A stretch of DNA of 64,000 bases from Medicago truncatula (Eukaryota > Streptophyta > Magnoliopsida > Fabales > Fabaceae): positions 44,417,762 through 44,481,761 of the forward strand of contig NC_053042.1 in NCBI RefSeq assembly GCF_003473485.1, in the 5' to 3' direction. The position numbers and the translations under genes are program-made. Below the pieces are notes generated by a model, which had not been told where the DNA came from, searched no databases, and was given only the letters and a program-made list of their open reading frames with translations. Below, in pieces: positions 37,283 through 49,984 of this stretch (within the stretch, counting starts at the first letter, position 1; every line of letters starts with the position of its first letter).

Positions 37283-37773
37283 TTAGTGACACAATCAATA
37301 ATAATTAGTGACACAATCATCTTACAATAATAATAATTAGTGACACAATCATCTTCCAATGATTATGAACCTATGTTATTTACTTTTGAAGATATTACTT
37401 TTCCTTTTCAGCATGGTTTATGTTGATTAGAGAATAACACATCAAACTCCATTGATATGTTGTAATGAATGACGGTAATAAGCAAACCGTGAAAGAATAA
37501 ATCAGAAGCTTCTCATGAATGCCAAGACACCTAAATCAATTTTTTGGTATCATATATTAGATTAATATATTGGTTTTTGGTTTTAATGTTTTAATAATAG
37601 GCTTAATTGCACTTTTGGACCCCTATATTTCCAAAAGTTGCGGTTATGGCCCCTAACTAATTTAAATACAAAACAGCCCCTTATGTTTTATAATACTTAT
37701 AGTTTAATTTTAGTATTTTATTTATATTTCATGTGTTTCATACATGATTTTTTTTTAAAGGCTAAGCAAATAT

Positions 37774-37863
37774 GTCTTCGTGAGTTTAACTCAGTTGGTA
37801 AAGATAATGCATAATATATGCAAGACATATGATTCAAACCTCGACCACCACAAAAAAAAAATT
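37774..37863 (+). mobile_element. tRNA-derived SINE copy 3
   Basis: The body has box A-like 'ttaactcagttggtaaag' and a decayed box B ('gattcaaacctcg') and ends in an A-tail. A perfect 11-bp target duplication taagcaaatat flanks it (37763-37773 and 37864-37874). Confidence 0.82.
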
Positions 37864-38358
37864 TAAGCAAATATATTAAAACCAACAACCGCTCCTTTAG
37901 TACAAAGCATACTAAATTAAACAAAAAGATTCAGAGATATACAAGCAAACCTACACTCCATGTCCCTAATGTTAATTTTTTGTATATTATATGTTGCATC
38001 AAACCTACACTCCATGTCCCTAATTATAATTTGTAGTCTCATAAACTATGTTTGATTGTGAAGAGAAAAATAATGCGAAAAAGAATGTTCATAGAGAGAA
38101 GTTTTTTTTTTTTTGAAAGGTTCATAGAGAGAAGTTGAAAAAGACAAGAATGTCCTCAAACTCAAAAACATTATCTAAAAACAAAAATAGAAAATAAACA
38201 TGTTTATTGACAACAAGGTTTTGGTCACTCCAATTGCATCTCTCTCCTGCATTTCTCTTTACAACCAAAGGAGAAAGCCACTCTCTCTCTAATACGTCAT
38301 TAAGATGAGTGTTATGAACACTCTCTTTCTAAGGCCATGTGTTTCATATTTTAAAAAA

Positions 38359-38532
38359 GGTCATGCTAACTTGTGCCTAAGGCACAAATGATCTAAAAAA
38401 GGAATTAAAACATAATTTTTGTATTAAAAAAATAAATTTTTAAACTTTTAAGATATTGAATGCACAATTTTCAAAATTAAGTTTTTACATTTGGCATTTG
38501 TCTTGTGTTTTAAGGGCACAAGTTAGCATTTC
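38359..38532. mobile_element. MITE with GGAAATGCTAACTTGTGCC-type ends
   Basis: The left end ggtcatgctaacttgtgcct is the imperfect inverse of the right end gggcacaagttagcatttcc. The interior is A/T-rich and noncoding. Flanking sequences match at six of nine positions, so the target duplication is uncertain. The same end appears alone at about 32124 in the monooxygenase intron, and a looser version near 19885. Confidence 0.6.
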
Positions 38533-39149
38533 CTTTTTGAAAATGGAAATCTTAACGAGTGCCTCCGAAAAACTATTTAAGGACCATAAGTAAGTATTTA
38601 AGAAAATGTGTGTAATCAATGCATTGAAATTCAAAATATTTGACTTTTTCGAAATATTTCCCTTTCAGATTTATTAAACAAATTGTGTATATAGACCAAA
38701 TATATGATCTGTTGAATAAATTTGAAAAAATAATCTTCTTTTATAATTAATTCAAAACTATAGGAAATAATTTAAATTTATTACGTAATCCTCAAACACA
38801 ATAATGAGAACCCGAAACAAAACCCCACGGGAAAATGATTGGAGGGAAACACAAAGTAAAGAAATGAATGTGATTGATTAAAAACTTTGTATTTTTATTA
38901 AGAAAAAAGCAAAAAGAGAGCAGAAAGTGACAAAATCACAGTAAAGCGTGACAGTGGCAGCTCAATTAGGCTATAGCTACACTTCTCTTCCCAAAACCAA
39001 AGTCTTGTTCTTTTCACTTCACCACTTTTTCTTCCAAATGGGTCATCTCCATTTCCTTCATTTTCTCCTCTAATACCATAAATATTTCATCTTTCTTCTT
39101 TTTCTTTTACTGGGTTGGTGTTCTTTTTCATCCATAGAAGAAAAATAAC

Positions 39150-42100
39150 ATGTTTTCTAGGTTGATACGTCCTCATGACCATGAAGGAAGTGTTGTTGTT
39201 GTTCAGGAAGATTCAAATCATCATCTTCACACTCACCTTGCTGCTTCTGACCCTTGTCTTGTTCTCACTTCTGATCCAAAACCTCGTCTTCGTTGGACTA
39301 CTGACCTTCACCAACGCTTTGTTGATGCTGTCACTCAACTTGGTGGTCCTACCAGTAACTAATTCATTTCTCTTTTTCTTCTTAAATTTTGTTACTTTTC
39401 TGGTTTTGATGCAACCCATTTGGTTAATTTATTCATTTTTTTTTTTTTTTGCCATTTTTAGTTTGCCATTGACAGAGAAGAATGGTTTTTGTTTAGTAGT
39501 TGAAATTATTGAAGCTAGGAAAGGAATGAACTTTATAGATTTTTTTTTTTTTTTTTTAAATTGTGAGATTTGTGGCAAATTGCTGTTTGTTTGGGCTTTA
39601 TTTTCATTAATTTGTAATTATTTTTATTTCGTGTTGTAGCATTTACAAAATCACCATGCTCATTGTGATTCTGACAAATCTATGTGATACCAAAGATGCA
39701 CTTAACAAGGTGTTAAATTCATATATTGTGAATGTTGTATAAACCACCAGTAATAAGTACAACACACAATTAGAATGTGGGGAGTTTTGAGGTGTTAAAC
39801 TTGTATCATGTGAAACTCTTATGTTTGTCTTCAATTTCATGTTTGTACAATGCTTTGCATCATTCTTGTACTTTGTCACCATGTGAATAATTATGTATGT
39901 CATTATAATTTATGCTTACTATCCATGGACATATGGTACTGTCCTTTCTTAGATAGATTTATTTGTACTTCTGGTCTCTCTATGGTAGCTAATGAGTGAT
40001 TTTGGTCCCCATTATTTTACTTTTTTGTGAATTTATCTCTCAATTTTTATTTGTTACAATTTAGTCTCTCTACAGCCGACCCCACTTAGTGGGATAAAAA
40101 TTGATTGTTGTTGTTGTTGTTAGTATCTCTATAATTTAGTCTCAAGGTTTACCCTTTTCAAATTCTAATGTCACTTCATACAAAATCATTCAAATTATAT
40201 TGGTTTTCCTCTAAAATTGGTCGAACAGCTTTGCTAGACAGACTTTCTTGACTCAAAAAATATAACTAAGGGACCAAATCAGGCATAATCGAAAGTCCAA
40301 ATTAGGGTTTATAAGTGCTCCATTGGTATTTGCTTAGCATGATACCATGGTCTACGATTGAGCTGAGGAGAATGCTTTTAGTATTCGACACCTTGACCTT
40401 ATTTAGTCCGTTGTGGGAGAAGGGTTCTTCATTTGTATGCCTTCAGCATTTTTCTGAAGATCATTGAATTTCATTATAGGGTTTCAGTCCTCATGGCTTT
40501 CTTGGTTGAGCTTCTTTTTGTTTAACATTGTCTTTTATTTGTGATGGTGGTTTTACGCTTTTATTTTCTCACTTTGTAGTGGGGGTATGTTATGAATTAT
40601 GATTTTGTGAATATTTCTAGGAATTCTTATAAAAACTAATAATATTATCATGCGAATAATACAGGCCTCTCTAACTCTAATTATTGGGCATTTCTCCATC
40701 TGATAAACTCTTCTAATGCATCTATTGGTTTTCTCACATTTATTATAATCTGAAAATATCATTTGCAGAAGCCACACCAAAAGCGATCATGAGGACCATG
40801 AATGTCAAGGGTTTGACACTCTATCATTTAAAGAGTCATCTTCAGGTTCATTTGTGTATCATTGTTGCAACAGTTATAATATTTAGTGCAATAGAAACTT
40901 CATGACGTTTTCTTTTTTCATTTACACTATTTTTTATGCATTGCAGAAGTATAGACTCGGTAAGCAAGCTGGAAAAGATTTTGACGAGGGATGCAAAGAT
41001 GGTACATTTATCGATTTGAATTATATGGCACTTATTTGACATTATTAATATGATTTTTATTTAATTATGTATCACAATTAGAATCCTTTTCAATAGATTG
41101 GTTGCATTACATCTTTAGTGTTTATCCATGTTTGTAATTTTAACCTGTTGGTTACTGTTTATGGCTCTATGCTTTAACTAATTGATTTTTTATTTTTTTG
41201 GAAGGGTCATATCTTCTAGAAAGCCCTGGTACTGAAAACTCATCCCCAAAGTTACCAGCTTCTGATGCAAACGAGTAAGAATTTCATTGTTTCTCTGGAA
41301 ACAATTTACTTCTCCCTTTATGTGTGAATGACACTTGATGACCGAACTGAGAATTGCAATGTCATGTCATATATAGGGGCCATGAAGTCAAGGAGGCATT
41401 AAGAGCACAAATGGAAGTGCAAAGTAAGCTACATTTACTAGTGGAGGTAAATTTCTTTTTCATTGTGTACAGTGTATTATTTTGTTTTGTTTATATTTGT
41501 TTTAGACCATTTTGATTGGTATCTCAAATTCTAGACGAGACATGTTTATGAGCAATAGCAATATAACATTATAGAGTTAGGGTAGCACCTATTGTAAAAA
41601 AATGATCGAATCTCAACTTAGGTGGTTTGGACCATGTGTGGAGGAGTTATATAGATTCTGTAGTATGGAATGTAGATCAGAGAAGGAGCCCAATCGCCAA
41701 AGACAGAAAAAGGCAAAAGAAAAAAACTATAAGCAAGTGAAACTGTGGAGAGTTAGAGGTTAATGGCATATGCTGTAGACATGATTAATTATGAAATAGT
41801 ATGGTGTTGTTTGATCTGTGTATCTGGCCCATCAAGTGGATAATGCTTGGCTGTTTTTGTTGATTGGTATTGTAAGTAGATTGTGAGCCTGATTGAACAG
41901 CAATGATTGATTTTTTTTTTTTTTACTGTAGTTTGTGGCTTAGACGTCATCAATGTTAAAAACTGAGAATGATTAATAGAAGTTAAGAATTATTTTGTTG
42001 GTAACTGGCGGCGATTGAATTTTCTTATTATGTCTTGTAGAAGTTAAGAATTATTATGGAATTGCAGGCAGAGAAGCACTTGCAAATTCGCCAAGATGCA

Positions 42101-42478
42101 GAACGGAGATATATGGCCATGCTTGAGAGAGCATGTAAGATGTTGGCTGATCAATTTATCGGTGATACAACTATAGACACAGACATCCAAAAATTTCAAG
42201 AACTACCAAGTACTGAGCTAGGTGGAAATGGAATGCATATTTCAGAAGTACCATATATTCTCCAGCCTCAAGGGGCTAACTGCTCCACAGAAAGTTGCCT
42301 AACATCACTTGAGAGTCTCAGAGGATTGACACTAGAAGGATCACCTAGTGGGACAAAAAGGATGTTGGGCTTGGACTCCATGGTATCGCCTTTGATCTGG
42401 AGTGAAACTAACATGAGAACTCAAGGCATTCACTTAGCCCAAGTCAATCCTCAAGGAATAGCAAGGTATGGAATGTAG
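39150..42478 (+). CDS. MYB-CC (G2-like) transcription factor, PHL11-like
   Basis: Six exons: 39150-39354, 40769-40845, 40947-41001, 41205-41274, 41377-41446 and 42068-42478; phases agree, 295 residues. It opens MFSRLIRPHDHEGS. The single MYB/GARP repeat (about residues 43-100) includes KPRLRWTTDLHQRFVDAV and the SHLQKY helix (LYHLKSHLQKYRLGK). A coiled-coil MYB-CC domain (about 135-185) follows with HLQIRQDAERRYMAMLERA. The usual LHEQLE box is altered to LHLLVE. Family knowledge: MYB-CC factors such as PHR1 and its PHL relatives bind GNATATNC (P1BS) elements and act in phosphate-starvation and related responses; the N-terminus looks like the PHL11 subgroup. Nuclear. The role in this species is inferred. 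Confidence 0.92.
40073..40119 (+). mobile_element. 47-bp truncated LINE 3' tail
   Basis: The insert reads 'cagccgaccccacttagtgg' then 'gataaaaattgattgttg' and a (TTG)n tail, which I recognise as the common 3' end of plant RTE-type LINEs. It is bracketed by 12-bp flanks ttagtctctcta and ttagtatctcta (40061-40072 and 40120-40131), one mismatch. It is an extremely 5'-truncated copy in MYB-CC intron 1. Confidence 0.6.
41571..41760 (+). mobile_element. RTE-type LINE reverse transcriptase 3' fragment
   Basis: Allowing a frameshift in the A-run, the text reads like GVAPIVKK then MIESQLRWFGPCVEE, matching the C-terminal end of RTE-clade LINE polyproteins (the usual form is RLRWFGHV). A basic stretch follows ('agacagaaaaaggcaaaaga'). 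It is a decayed remnant in MYB-CC intron 5. Confidence 0.5.
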
Positions 42479-44316
42479 GTAGGACATTGTAAAGAGGGAA
42501 CATTCTGTTTCACTCCTAGTTTGTAGGATTAATTAAATGCTTAAATCTTGTCTATTCCTGTCTTTTATCTAAGCTGATGGGAATGTAACTGGAATCAACT
42601 TGTCTAATTTTGTACATTGAAAATGCTTAGTAGCTTAATTTGGAACATTGCAACGTTTACAATCACTGCTGTGTTTTTTACGGGTTCCTTAATTACACGC
42701 CGCAATGCTTTGCAATCTCTTTTTAGATCGGCTAGCAGTTGATATTTGGATCCATTTAGATGTGAACAACTGCATCTTTTTAAAAGAAAAAAGGCCAAAA
42801 TATTGTAAAAGCACTACCAAGAAACATAAGACATACAGAGGTTGGAAAAACTTATCAAACATAGGATCTTAGAAGAGTTATAACCTACGTCGTACCCCTT
42901 TCATCCCTTCCCAGATCAACATTTCAAAGATGACCAATTCTATGGTGCACAAATGAAATTAGTTTTTAATCATGTACAAATTAGTTTTTACAATTAGATA
43001 AATAAATATCACCATTAGACCAAACGAGATACGACAAGACTTGTTGATCTACTAAAACAAAATCTACTATAGATAATGAATAAAGAAGTGCGACTAATAT
43101 TTTACAAAACATATTTTCTCATTGTATACTCTACAATTTGGAGGAACAAAAAAAAGTGTCTAATAAGGCATCTCAGAAGCAGTGATGGAGAAGAATTCAT
43201 TGATTTTATCAATAAAAAATATAATTAACTGAGGGAGGGGTATGCTGCACAGATGTATGAATAAGCTCTTTTTTTTACTCTACCACCATGGAGATATGCT
43301 AAGCTCACCCATGCGCCTTGAAACTATTGAATGACAGCATATTTTCATTGGGGAAAAGCAAGAACAATAGCAAATAGCTTCTTAAAAAAATAAATAGAAA
43401 ATAACTATTGGTTCTGAATTATTAGTATTAGTATTGATTTCATAAGCAGAGCTGCTTTTTAGTAGCAGACTCCCAAAAATTATTTTTTTCCCTATCTATC
43501 AGCGTTTCCTTTTCAAGATTTGGACACCAAGAAGGAAAAAAAAAAATCAATTTTAAGGAAATCAAAACTAAGATTCCAGAAAGTTTGGCTTCCTTCATTC
43601 ATCAACAATATTTAAACTCCAGACAAACAAATCAGAACAACTGTCAAGTGCTCCATCCATTTTCTTTTTTGTTTGAAAATTGAGTATCTCGCTCAATGAC
43701 CGACTAATCTGGAAGACCAATCCCACCTTTCACTAGCAGGGCTCCATTTAAAGTCAAGGCAATGTTATGTTCAGATTAGTCCTATAAATTGGTATCGGAA
43801 TGATTGGAATTGAGACCTTGAGAGGAGCACACTCGAATGTCTCAAACATTCACCATCAAACCAACCCATATGGGTTCAACTGCTCCACTCATAATAATAA
43901 GTAAATAACTTATCCCAATCTTGCAATTTTTTCACACACAATATGATAAACTATGATTCCACAACACAATGTAAAGATACAAATTCCACAGAGTAAGTCT
44001 ATGCACAAATCTTAAACTACACACACACACACACGCTTCAAACGAAGAACCAATCTCACCATTCCACCATCCTTTATTTATTATTCCACAACAGCATGCA
44101 AGTAGTAGTTCAATTTGCACGGTAAGTTGACCAAGAGTTTGTTGAATCACAATATAAGCCTTTGTTCAGAACAAGCCACAATAGATAAATTCCAATAGCT
44201 CACTGAAAAGGGTATTTTGCGTAATTAAATTACTGAAAAGACAAAGAAAGAAAGCAAACATCCAAAAAATGAGGAAACTGAGTACTCACCATGTTGTGCA
44301 GTGATGGAAATATATT
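42479..44316. other. intergenic region between MYB-CC and first NLR
   Basis: The first 150 bases are MYB-CC 3' flank. About 43900-44316 is the 3' flank of the minus-strand NLR gene; read inverted it is homologous to 58708-59210 downstream of the second NLR, including a (CA/GT)n tract. Between them, around 43690-43890, a stretch with 'attggtatcggaatgattgg' and 'gagaccttgagaggagcaca' looks like a dispersed repeat I cannot name. No gene seen. Confidence 0.55.
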
Positions 44317-47300
44317 CTACTGAAGATTAGTTTTAACCACTAGACAATTGGGTGGGATGTTATGCGCCTCAGCATTGATATCCATTGGCATGTTTGTTAA
44401 CTTCAACTCAAGCAGAGTGTTGACATGCTTTAGTCCGTCAGGAAGCATTATTAGGTGAGGACATGATCTGATTTCGAGTTGTCTGAGACACGGGAGTGCT
44501 CCTGGCTCTATAGTCCATTCATCAAAATGCTGCAGATTCCAAAATTTTAATACATGAAGCTGAGGAAAGATTTGAGATTGGCAAAACATGGTTTGTCCTA
44601 TGTAAGAGTCTGCCAGCAGAGATAGTATCCGAAGATTTGATAATTCTTTCAAAAGTTGCATGGGGTCCTCCTCTAGTTTGGAATGTGACAGGGTAAGCTC
44701 AACAAGGCTTTTCGGAAATTGGGACAGGATAGATGAACTGCTAAATCTTCCTAGTAAATACATGTCAGTGAGATTTACATTATTCTTGAAGGACTGCAAG
44801 TATAAAATCCAAGGTTTCCCTTCTTCATCCCTTGATTTTAGTCTCAGTGATTGAAGGTGTTCTAGTTTCGCAATCCAATCAGCCACAGCCACAAGTTGTG
44901 TTATCATTGCCGCTGGCTGTAATGACATTGATTGGCATGCTAATCCCAATTTTGTGATATTGATCAATGTGTCCAAGCCATCCTTCACCGGAGTCTCCTC
45001 ATCTACAAACAGTCCCCAGAGTGTTTGGAGATCATACAGGAAATTATCTCTTAGCTGAGGTAGAAGAAATCTGAAGTGGGACAAATGATCTTTTTGTTGT
45101 GGTGGAAATCTGCTGTGGAAAGTCTCGCTCAAGAACAAGTGTCTTAGTTCCATCTCCCAAATGGAGTGTGGTAGAGCATGTATGTAAGTATGTTTAAGAT
45201 CAAGTGTCTGCAGCTTCAACAACTTACTTATAAATGACGGAAGTGATTCTAAGTAAGTCCATCTTAAACCAAGGTACCTCAGCTGCGATAGTCTTGCTAT
45301 GCTTTTAGGCAATTTGGGCTTGTAAACACGTTCAAGATCAAGAACCCGCAGGAGTAAGAAGCAATCACTTGAAATAGATTCCTTCATGAAGTATCCTATC
45401 TCTTGGCCAGGTTTACTTCCCTCTCGTGTATCGAAGGACAAAAGTGAGAGAACATCTTTGTAGTAGGCTCTCAGGGACGATGAATTAGTCCTACTAGTGC
45501 TTTCAGTCTCACCATGAATATGATCGTACCAGATATGATCGGTATTAAGATGATCTGTCACCCAGCGTATGATGCAGTTTTTTGGGTCTGCGTTGGAATC
45601 GGTGGAAGCACTTTGGGATTTAAGAAATATGGAGTCGTTAGCTTTTGTCCACCAGAGTTGTCGCAAAGCATAGGGGAGGCGACATGTTTTGACGTTGCCA
45701 TTGCGCTTTCTCTCAGCAATTTGAACGAGGTTCTGATCTATCAACTCTGTCAAGTACCGCTTTGCTACTTGCTCTGGGGGCTCTTGATGTTCCCCGTGAT
45801 GTACACGTTCCTCTGCTACCAACAAAGCAACGAGTCTTCTAACAGGAATCCCAAATTCAACAGGGAATAACCCAAAGTAAAATAGGCATCCCCTTAGATA
45901 CATAGGTAAGTGATTCTTGATTGCTTTAAGCGTCTCAGACCAGATTTGTATTTGATCTTCCTTGAGCACAGTTGACCACTCCTAATGTGTGGTGTGTTCT
46001 TTATGTGAAAGTAACCGACTCATTTTTAATATTTGGGATGGCAGGCCACCACATTTTATCACAATTTCTCTTCCAATCTTGATTAGCTCCGGGGTACTGT
46101 CCACCTTCAAATATCTTGTAAAAAGAACCCAACTACTTTCATCATCTAATAACTGTAGTGGGTGAACAAATGTTATAGTACCACCAGCTTTATGGTGGGC
46201 TGCATTAGCATTGCGAGTGGTAAGAAGAAGTCTGCTGCCGGTTGACATATCGGGTATGGCCTCTTTCAAAGCATCCAACAAGTACACTTGTGAAGTTTCT
46301 TTTATGCCATCAACAACTATGAGATACTTTGTGCGCGCCAAGGTTTCTAGCACGGTGGGATCACTCGACGAGTTTCCCTTTATTTTCTTGGTAGCCTCCT
46401 TGGCAACTTCTTCAAGAAGTTGTTGTGCCGTACAATTTGAGTTAGAGTTTGATGGTAGCGACACCCATAGGCGACACTCAAAATGACTTATAACAGTGTT
46501 GTCTTGAAATATCAACTTGGCTAGCGTTGTCTTGCCCGTGCCTTTGATTCCAACAATCCAAGTAATGCAGCGACGTCTCTCATCTGACAGTAACTGAGCC
46601 ATCAGAACTTGTGCATCATCATCAAATCCAACAACATCGGATTCCTTAGCAACGAGAGACAATTGTGTGGTTCCGCGTAGTATGTGAACGGTGGACGATG
46701 AGGACTCTATTGACTTGCCCAAACCATATGCCCTTCTTCTTCTGGAAGCATCTTCAATTTTGTTTCTAATAGCATTGATCTTGTTACTAATAACATGTCG
46801 GGTCCAGTACTTGAAGGTGTAAACGAGAATCGACCTATGCTTCAATTTGGTATCATAGTCGCGAATGACAGATGCAATTTCATCGGCAATACCTTGCATT
46901 TGGTCCACCCAGATTCTAGATCTTCTATCTATTTCACTCCTGTCTCGTATATCTTGATGCAGTGCATCCATCAATTCCATTTCCCTTCTGATTGATTGGA
47001 CTTCCTGTTTGAGCCCTGTGACAGGTCGATATGAGGAGGACGAGGCAGCTGGTTCTGGATGTTCCTCAGAACGTACAAGCTCTTGTTGTGTTGCTCCTTG
47101 AATAATATTTGCAATGCTATAAGTAGTCTTCCTGTGTGAGATATTAAGAATCTCTTCCAACAAGCAGTTGATGTCCTTGGCAAACTTAGTTTTTCTGCTC
47201 CAACAACCACCATTACCAGCAGCATCAACAAGGGAGCGACCATTTTGAGCCACAACTCTCAGTTGGTCAACCCATACTCTCTGTCTATCATTCATGCTTT

Positions 47301-48621
47301 CTGCACTTTCAGCAGTGTCCCTAAGAAACACGTGCATTAGATCTAAATCTCTTTGCAAACACTGCAAATTATTATCCATGGACCTGCACAACTTCACAAT
47401 CCAGACAATAACTTGATACAGCGGGGAACTCAATTGGAATAGGAGTGCTATCTGGTACGGGATAAAAAATAACAAGATGAAAATCACTAAAAGAATTAAA
47501 GAGTAAGTGAAGAAGCTCGAGGTCAGCAGCCTTAATATTGCTCCTTTTTTTTGATTCAGTTTACGTGCTCTTACTGGTCCTCGTATTGAAACAATTCCGA
47601 AAGCTTGAGATATTACTACAATTAAGATGACCCCTGCCAAGCCAACACTTTTACTACTAATATGACTCAGAAGAAACAATTCAGCAGTATAAGCAATAGA
47701 GAAAGGGATGAGTTCTGATATTATCAAAATCTCCATTGACAAGTCTTGAACGGGTGTTGATCTTTTTGTTCTTTCATTCATGTCTCCCACTCCCACAACT
47801 TCATAAGTCAAACTTCTGCCAAGTGCATCTCCAATTTGAATACTAACATGCTTCATCTGCTTCTTAAATTCCCATGAGGAAGTATCGTGATAAAGGACCT
47901 TCCTCATAAGACTAAGACGACGACTACTCATTTGGAACCATTTTTCTCTTCTTGCAATGAAATCTTCAGCAACTTCTGCCATGTAATCACAAACTTCGTT
48001 CACCTGTTCCAACCACACAATTTCTCTTTCATTTGTTGACTTCAATTTAGACACAGTATTTTGCAGGTCTTTGAGCCCATCTTTTACTTCCTCCACCATC
48101 TTGATCACCTTATTACTGGTTATTAAATTTTGACATCTCAGAATGTGATCAAGCTTCTCCATAGCTACTACTACTATGATGGCAGAATTGGAAGGTGTTG
48201 GTGCTTCTCCTCCTACAACTGGAGTTTCAACGGAGATACTAACATCCAAATTTAAGTTCATTATTTTCTGAGAGATATCTCTCATCCTCTTTCGGATCTT
48301 CTCCAGCTCTTTTCCAACCTTGTATTTGTCATACCAATGCAAAACTCCCCACCTCCTCCTCTTCACTGATTTTATCACAAACGTATCTATCACGTCCTTT
48401 GCATCCAAAGCAACATCTTTCAACTTCTCTGCCCATTCTCGCAACGCTTGTTCCTGTTCGCCTTCCCCGCGTTGTTCAATCTGCTCTAACAATCCCATCA
48501 TTGACCTCAGCTCTTTCTCAATCCATTCTACGTGTCTCGCTGCATCCCCCAACACCGCATACTCTTCAATCAGGATTTTAGCAACCCCTGATACCACCCA
48601 ATCTACTGCAAAGCTAGCCAT
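44317..48621 (-). CDS. long CC-NLR resistance-like gene, interrupted by TAG
   Basis: One intronless frame of 1435 codons from the ATG at 48621, broken by a TAG at 45984-45982 after residue 879; the frame then stays open to 44317. Order: Rx/CC-like module (1-130, with DVALDAKDVIDTFV), a second helical module (about 150-235), two hydrophobic stretches (about 295-345 and 363-411), a third module (about 412-510, RVWVDQLRVVAQNG), a fourth (about 535-635, RIWVDQMQGIADEI), NB-ARC from about 662 with P-loop GIKGTGKTT at 692-700, kinase-2 YLIVVDGI, GSRLLLTTRN and GLPS. After the stop come the ARC2-like part (YLRGCLFYFGLFP) and LRRs (RVLDLERVY, LRYLGLRWTYLESLP). The MHD position reads CRLPYALRQL. The paralogue at 54248 lacks the 15 bp (45982-45996) that carries the stop. 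The product is either an 879-residue protein without LRRs or none; family role: intracellular immune receptor. Confidence 0.85.
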
Positions 48622-49980
48622 GCAACCTCAGCTCTGCCTAATTAACTAATATTTTTTATTTGTTTTTCCAAATATAGTAAGGAATGTACTCTTGCTCTGC
48701 TTCCAACCCTCCTTTGGGAATGTCATTTGAAGTTGCACACTTTTTTTAATGAATGAAAGTAAGTAAATTGGTTTGGTTTGTTTCTTTGATTGGACTTGGA
48801 AGAGGATGAGTATTTTTTAATCTGCAGGAGTTGGAAGAAGATATTTTGGGTGATGGTATAATTGACAAATGACAAGAACAACCACTTGATAAAACATGTC
48901 GGTCCAACTAATAAAACAGTCCACAAATCATATGGACGTAGTTTTGTTTCATGTAATATGAATTTCTACTGTTTGCACTTTTTGTTAATGGACGGAGATA
49001 TTTGTGGGTGGTGTCTGTATATTATACCAATTATACCAATACTGCTACTTCTTCTTTTTTTTTTTTTTGAGGGGGCCAGTACTGCTACTTGCTAAATAAC
49101 ATTTCTATCATATTAATAACACAGTCTACAAATCAAATAATTTGGAACATTTGGCTTTTTCATTAATGAGATGGCATGACATTTTGTGTTATATTTTTTC
49201 AAAATTACATATTACATTTTTGTTATGACATATTAAATATAAAATTTTAAAAGTGACGATATTGATGTATGTACGAAGCTGGCAACAGAACTACTTCAAT
49301 AAGACAGGAAACCTTAAGTATTGCTCTGTCAGGCATTAACAAGTCACTTTTAAAATTATGTCTTCCCATTGATTTCCACTATTTCCTAATCATATAGTTG
49401 TGGCATTGCTTGAAATTTATGTCTTCCCATTGATTTCCACTATATATGTCTTCATGTGTAAATTGAACTACTGCTTATATCATCGATGTGGATGAATAAA
49501 AAGATGGTAACTTTTGGTTTTTAGTCCAAGGTTATATAGTGCAAAGTTTGTTTCCTGATCACATTTAAATACATACTTGTTTTCTGCACAGAACGAGTAC
49601 CTGGACATGTTATTTTCCTTCAATTTGTTGTGGAATTCACATATAGTTTGTAACACTAACAGTAATTAGTTTTGGGACAAGTTATTTTCCTCTATTGTGT
49701 TGTATTGTGTAATCGAAAACTTGAGTACTAACAGGAGCATGATAGTTTTTCTGATTTCTATGTCTGGAATTTATATCCTGATCATTTGGGGTGTGGTGTG
49801 GTGTGGTGAGTGAAGGACTAATAGCATAGGGGTGTGGAAAGAATATGGAGGCTGGGCGTGCAAGGAGACAAGAGGGCATTGCTTTCATGATGGATACATG
49901 CAAGGAGACATATATGTTACTCGACCAAAAAAAACTGACATATATGTGATCATGGCTGCTGCAAAAGGAGGGTTGAAGTG
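48622..49980. other. NLR upstream region and direct repeats
   Basis: 48622-48740 read inverted resembles 54140-54247 upstream of the second NLR (shared 'ggagggttggaagca' and 'ttaattaRgcagagct'), so promoter sequence was duplicated with the gene. A 27-bp direct repeat around 'tatgtcttcccattgatttc' lies at 49357 and 49417. At 49670-49760 'gggacaagttattttcct' and 'ttctgatt..tctggaatt' resemble 59160-59228 in the second NLR's 3' flank. No gene seen. Confidence 0.5.
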
Positions 49981-49984
49981 GAGC

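Larger units (their letters stand above)
37283..39149. other. intergenic region between monooxygenase and MYB-CC genes
   Basis: No gene is supported. It holds the monooxygenase 3' flank (with a repeated 'aataattagtgacacaatca'), the dispersed-repeat end 'ggcttaattgcacttttgga' near 37600, a SINE at 37774, two copies of 'cctacactccatgtccctaa' near 37950 and 38001, and a MITE at 38359. Bases 38930-39149 are pyrimidine-rich and probably the MYB-CC promoter and 5' UTR. Confidence 0.55.

Noticed and set aside
39175-39639. 154-residue frame overlapping MYB-CC exon 1
   Set aside because: It is the wrong phase of exon 1 followed by a T-rich intron; hydrophobicity comes from poly-T.
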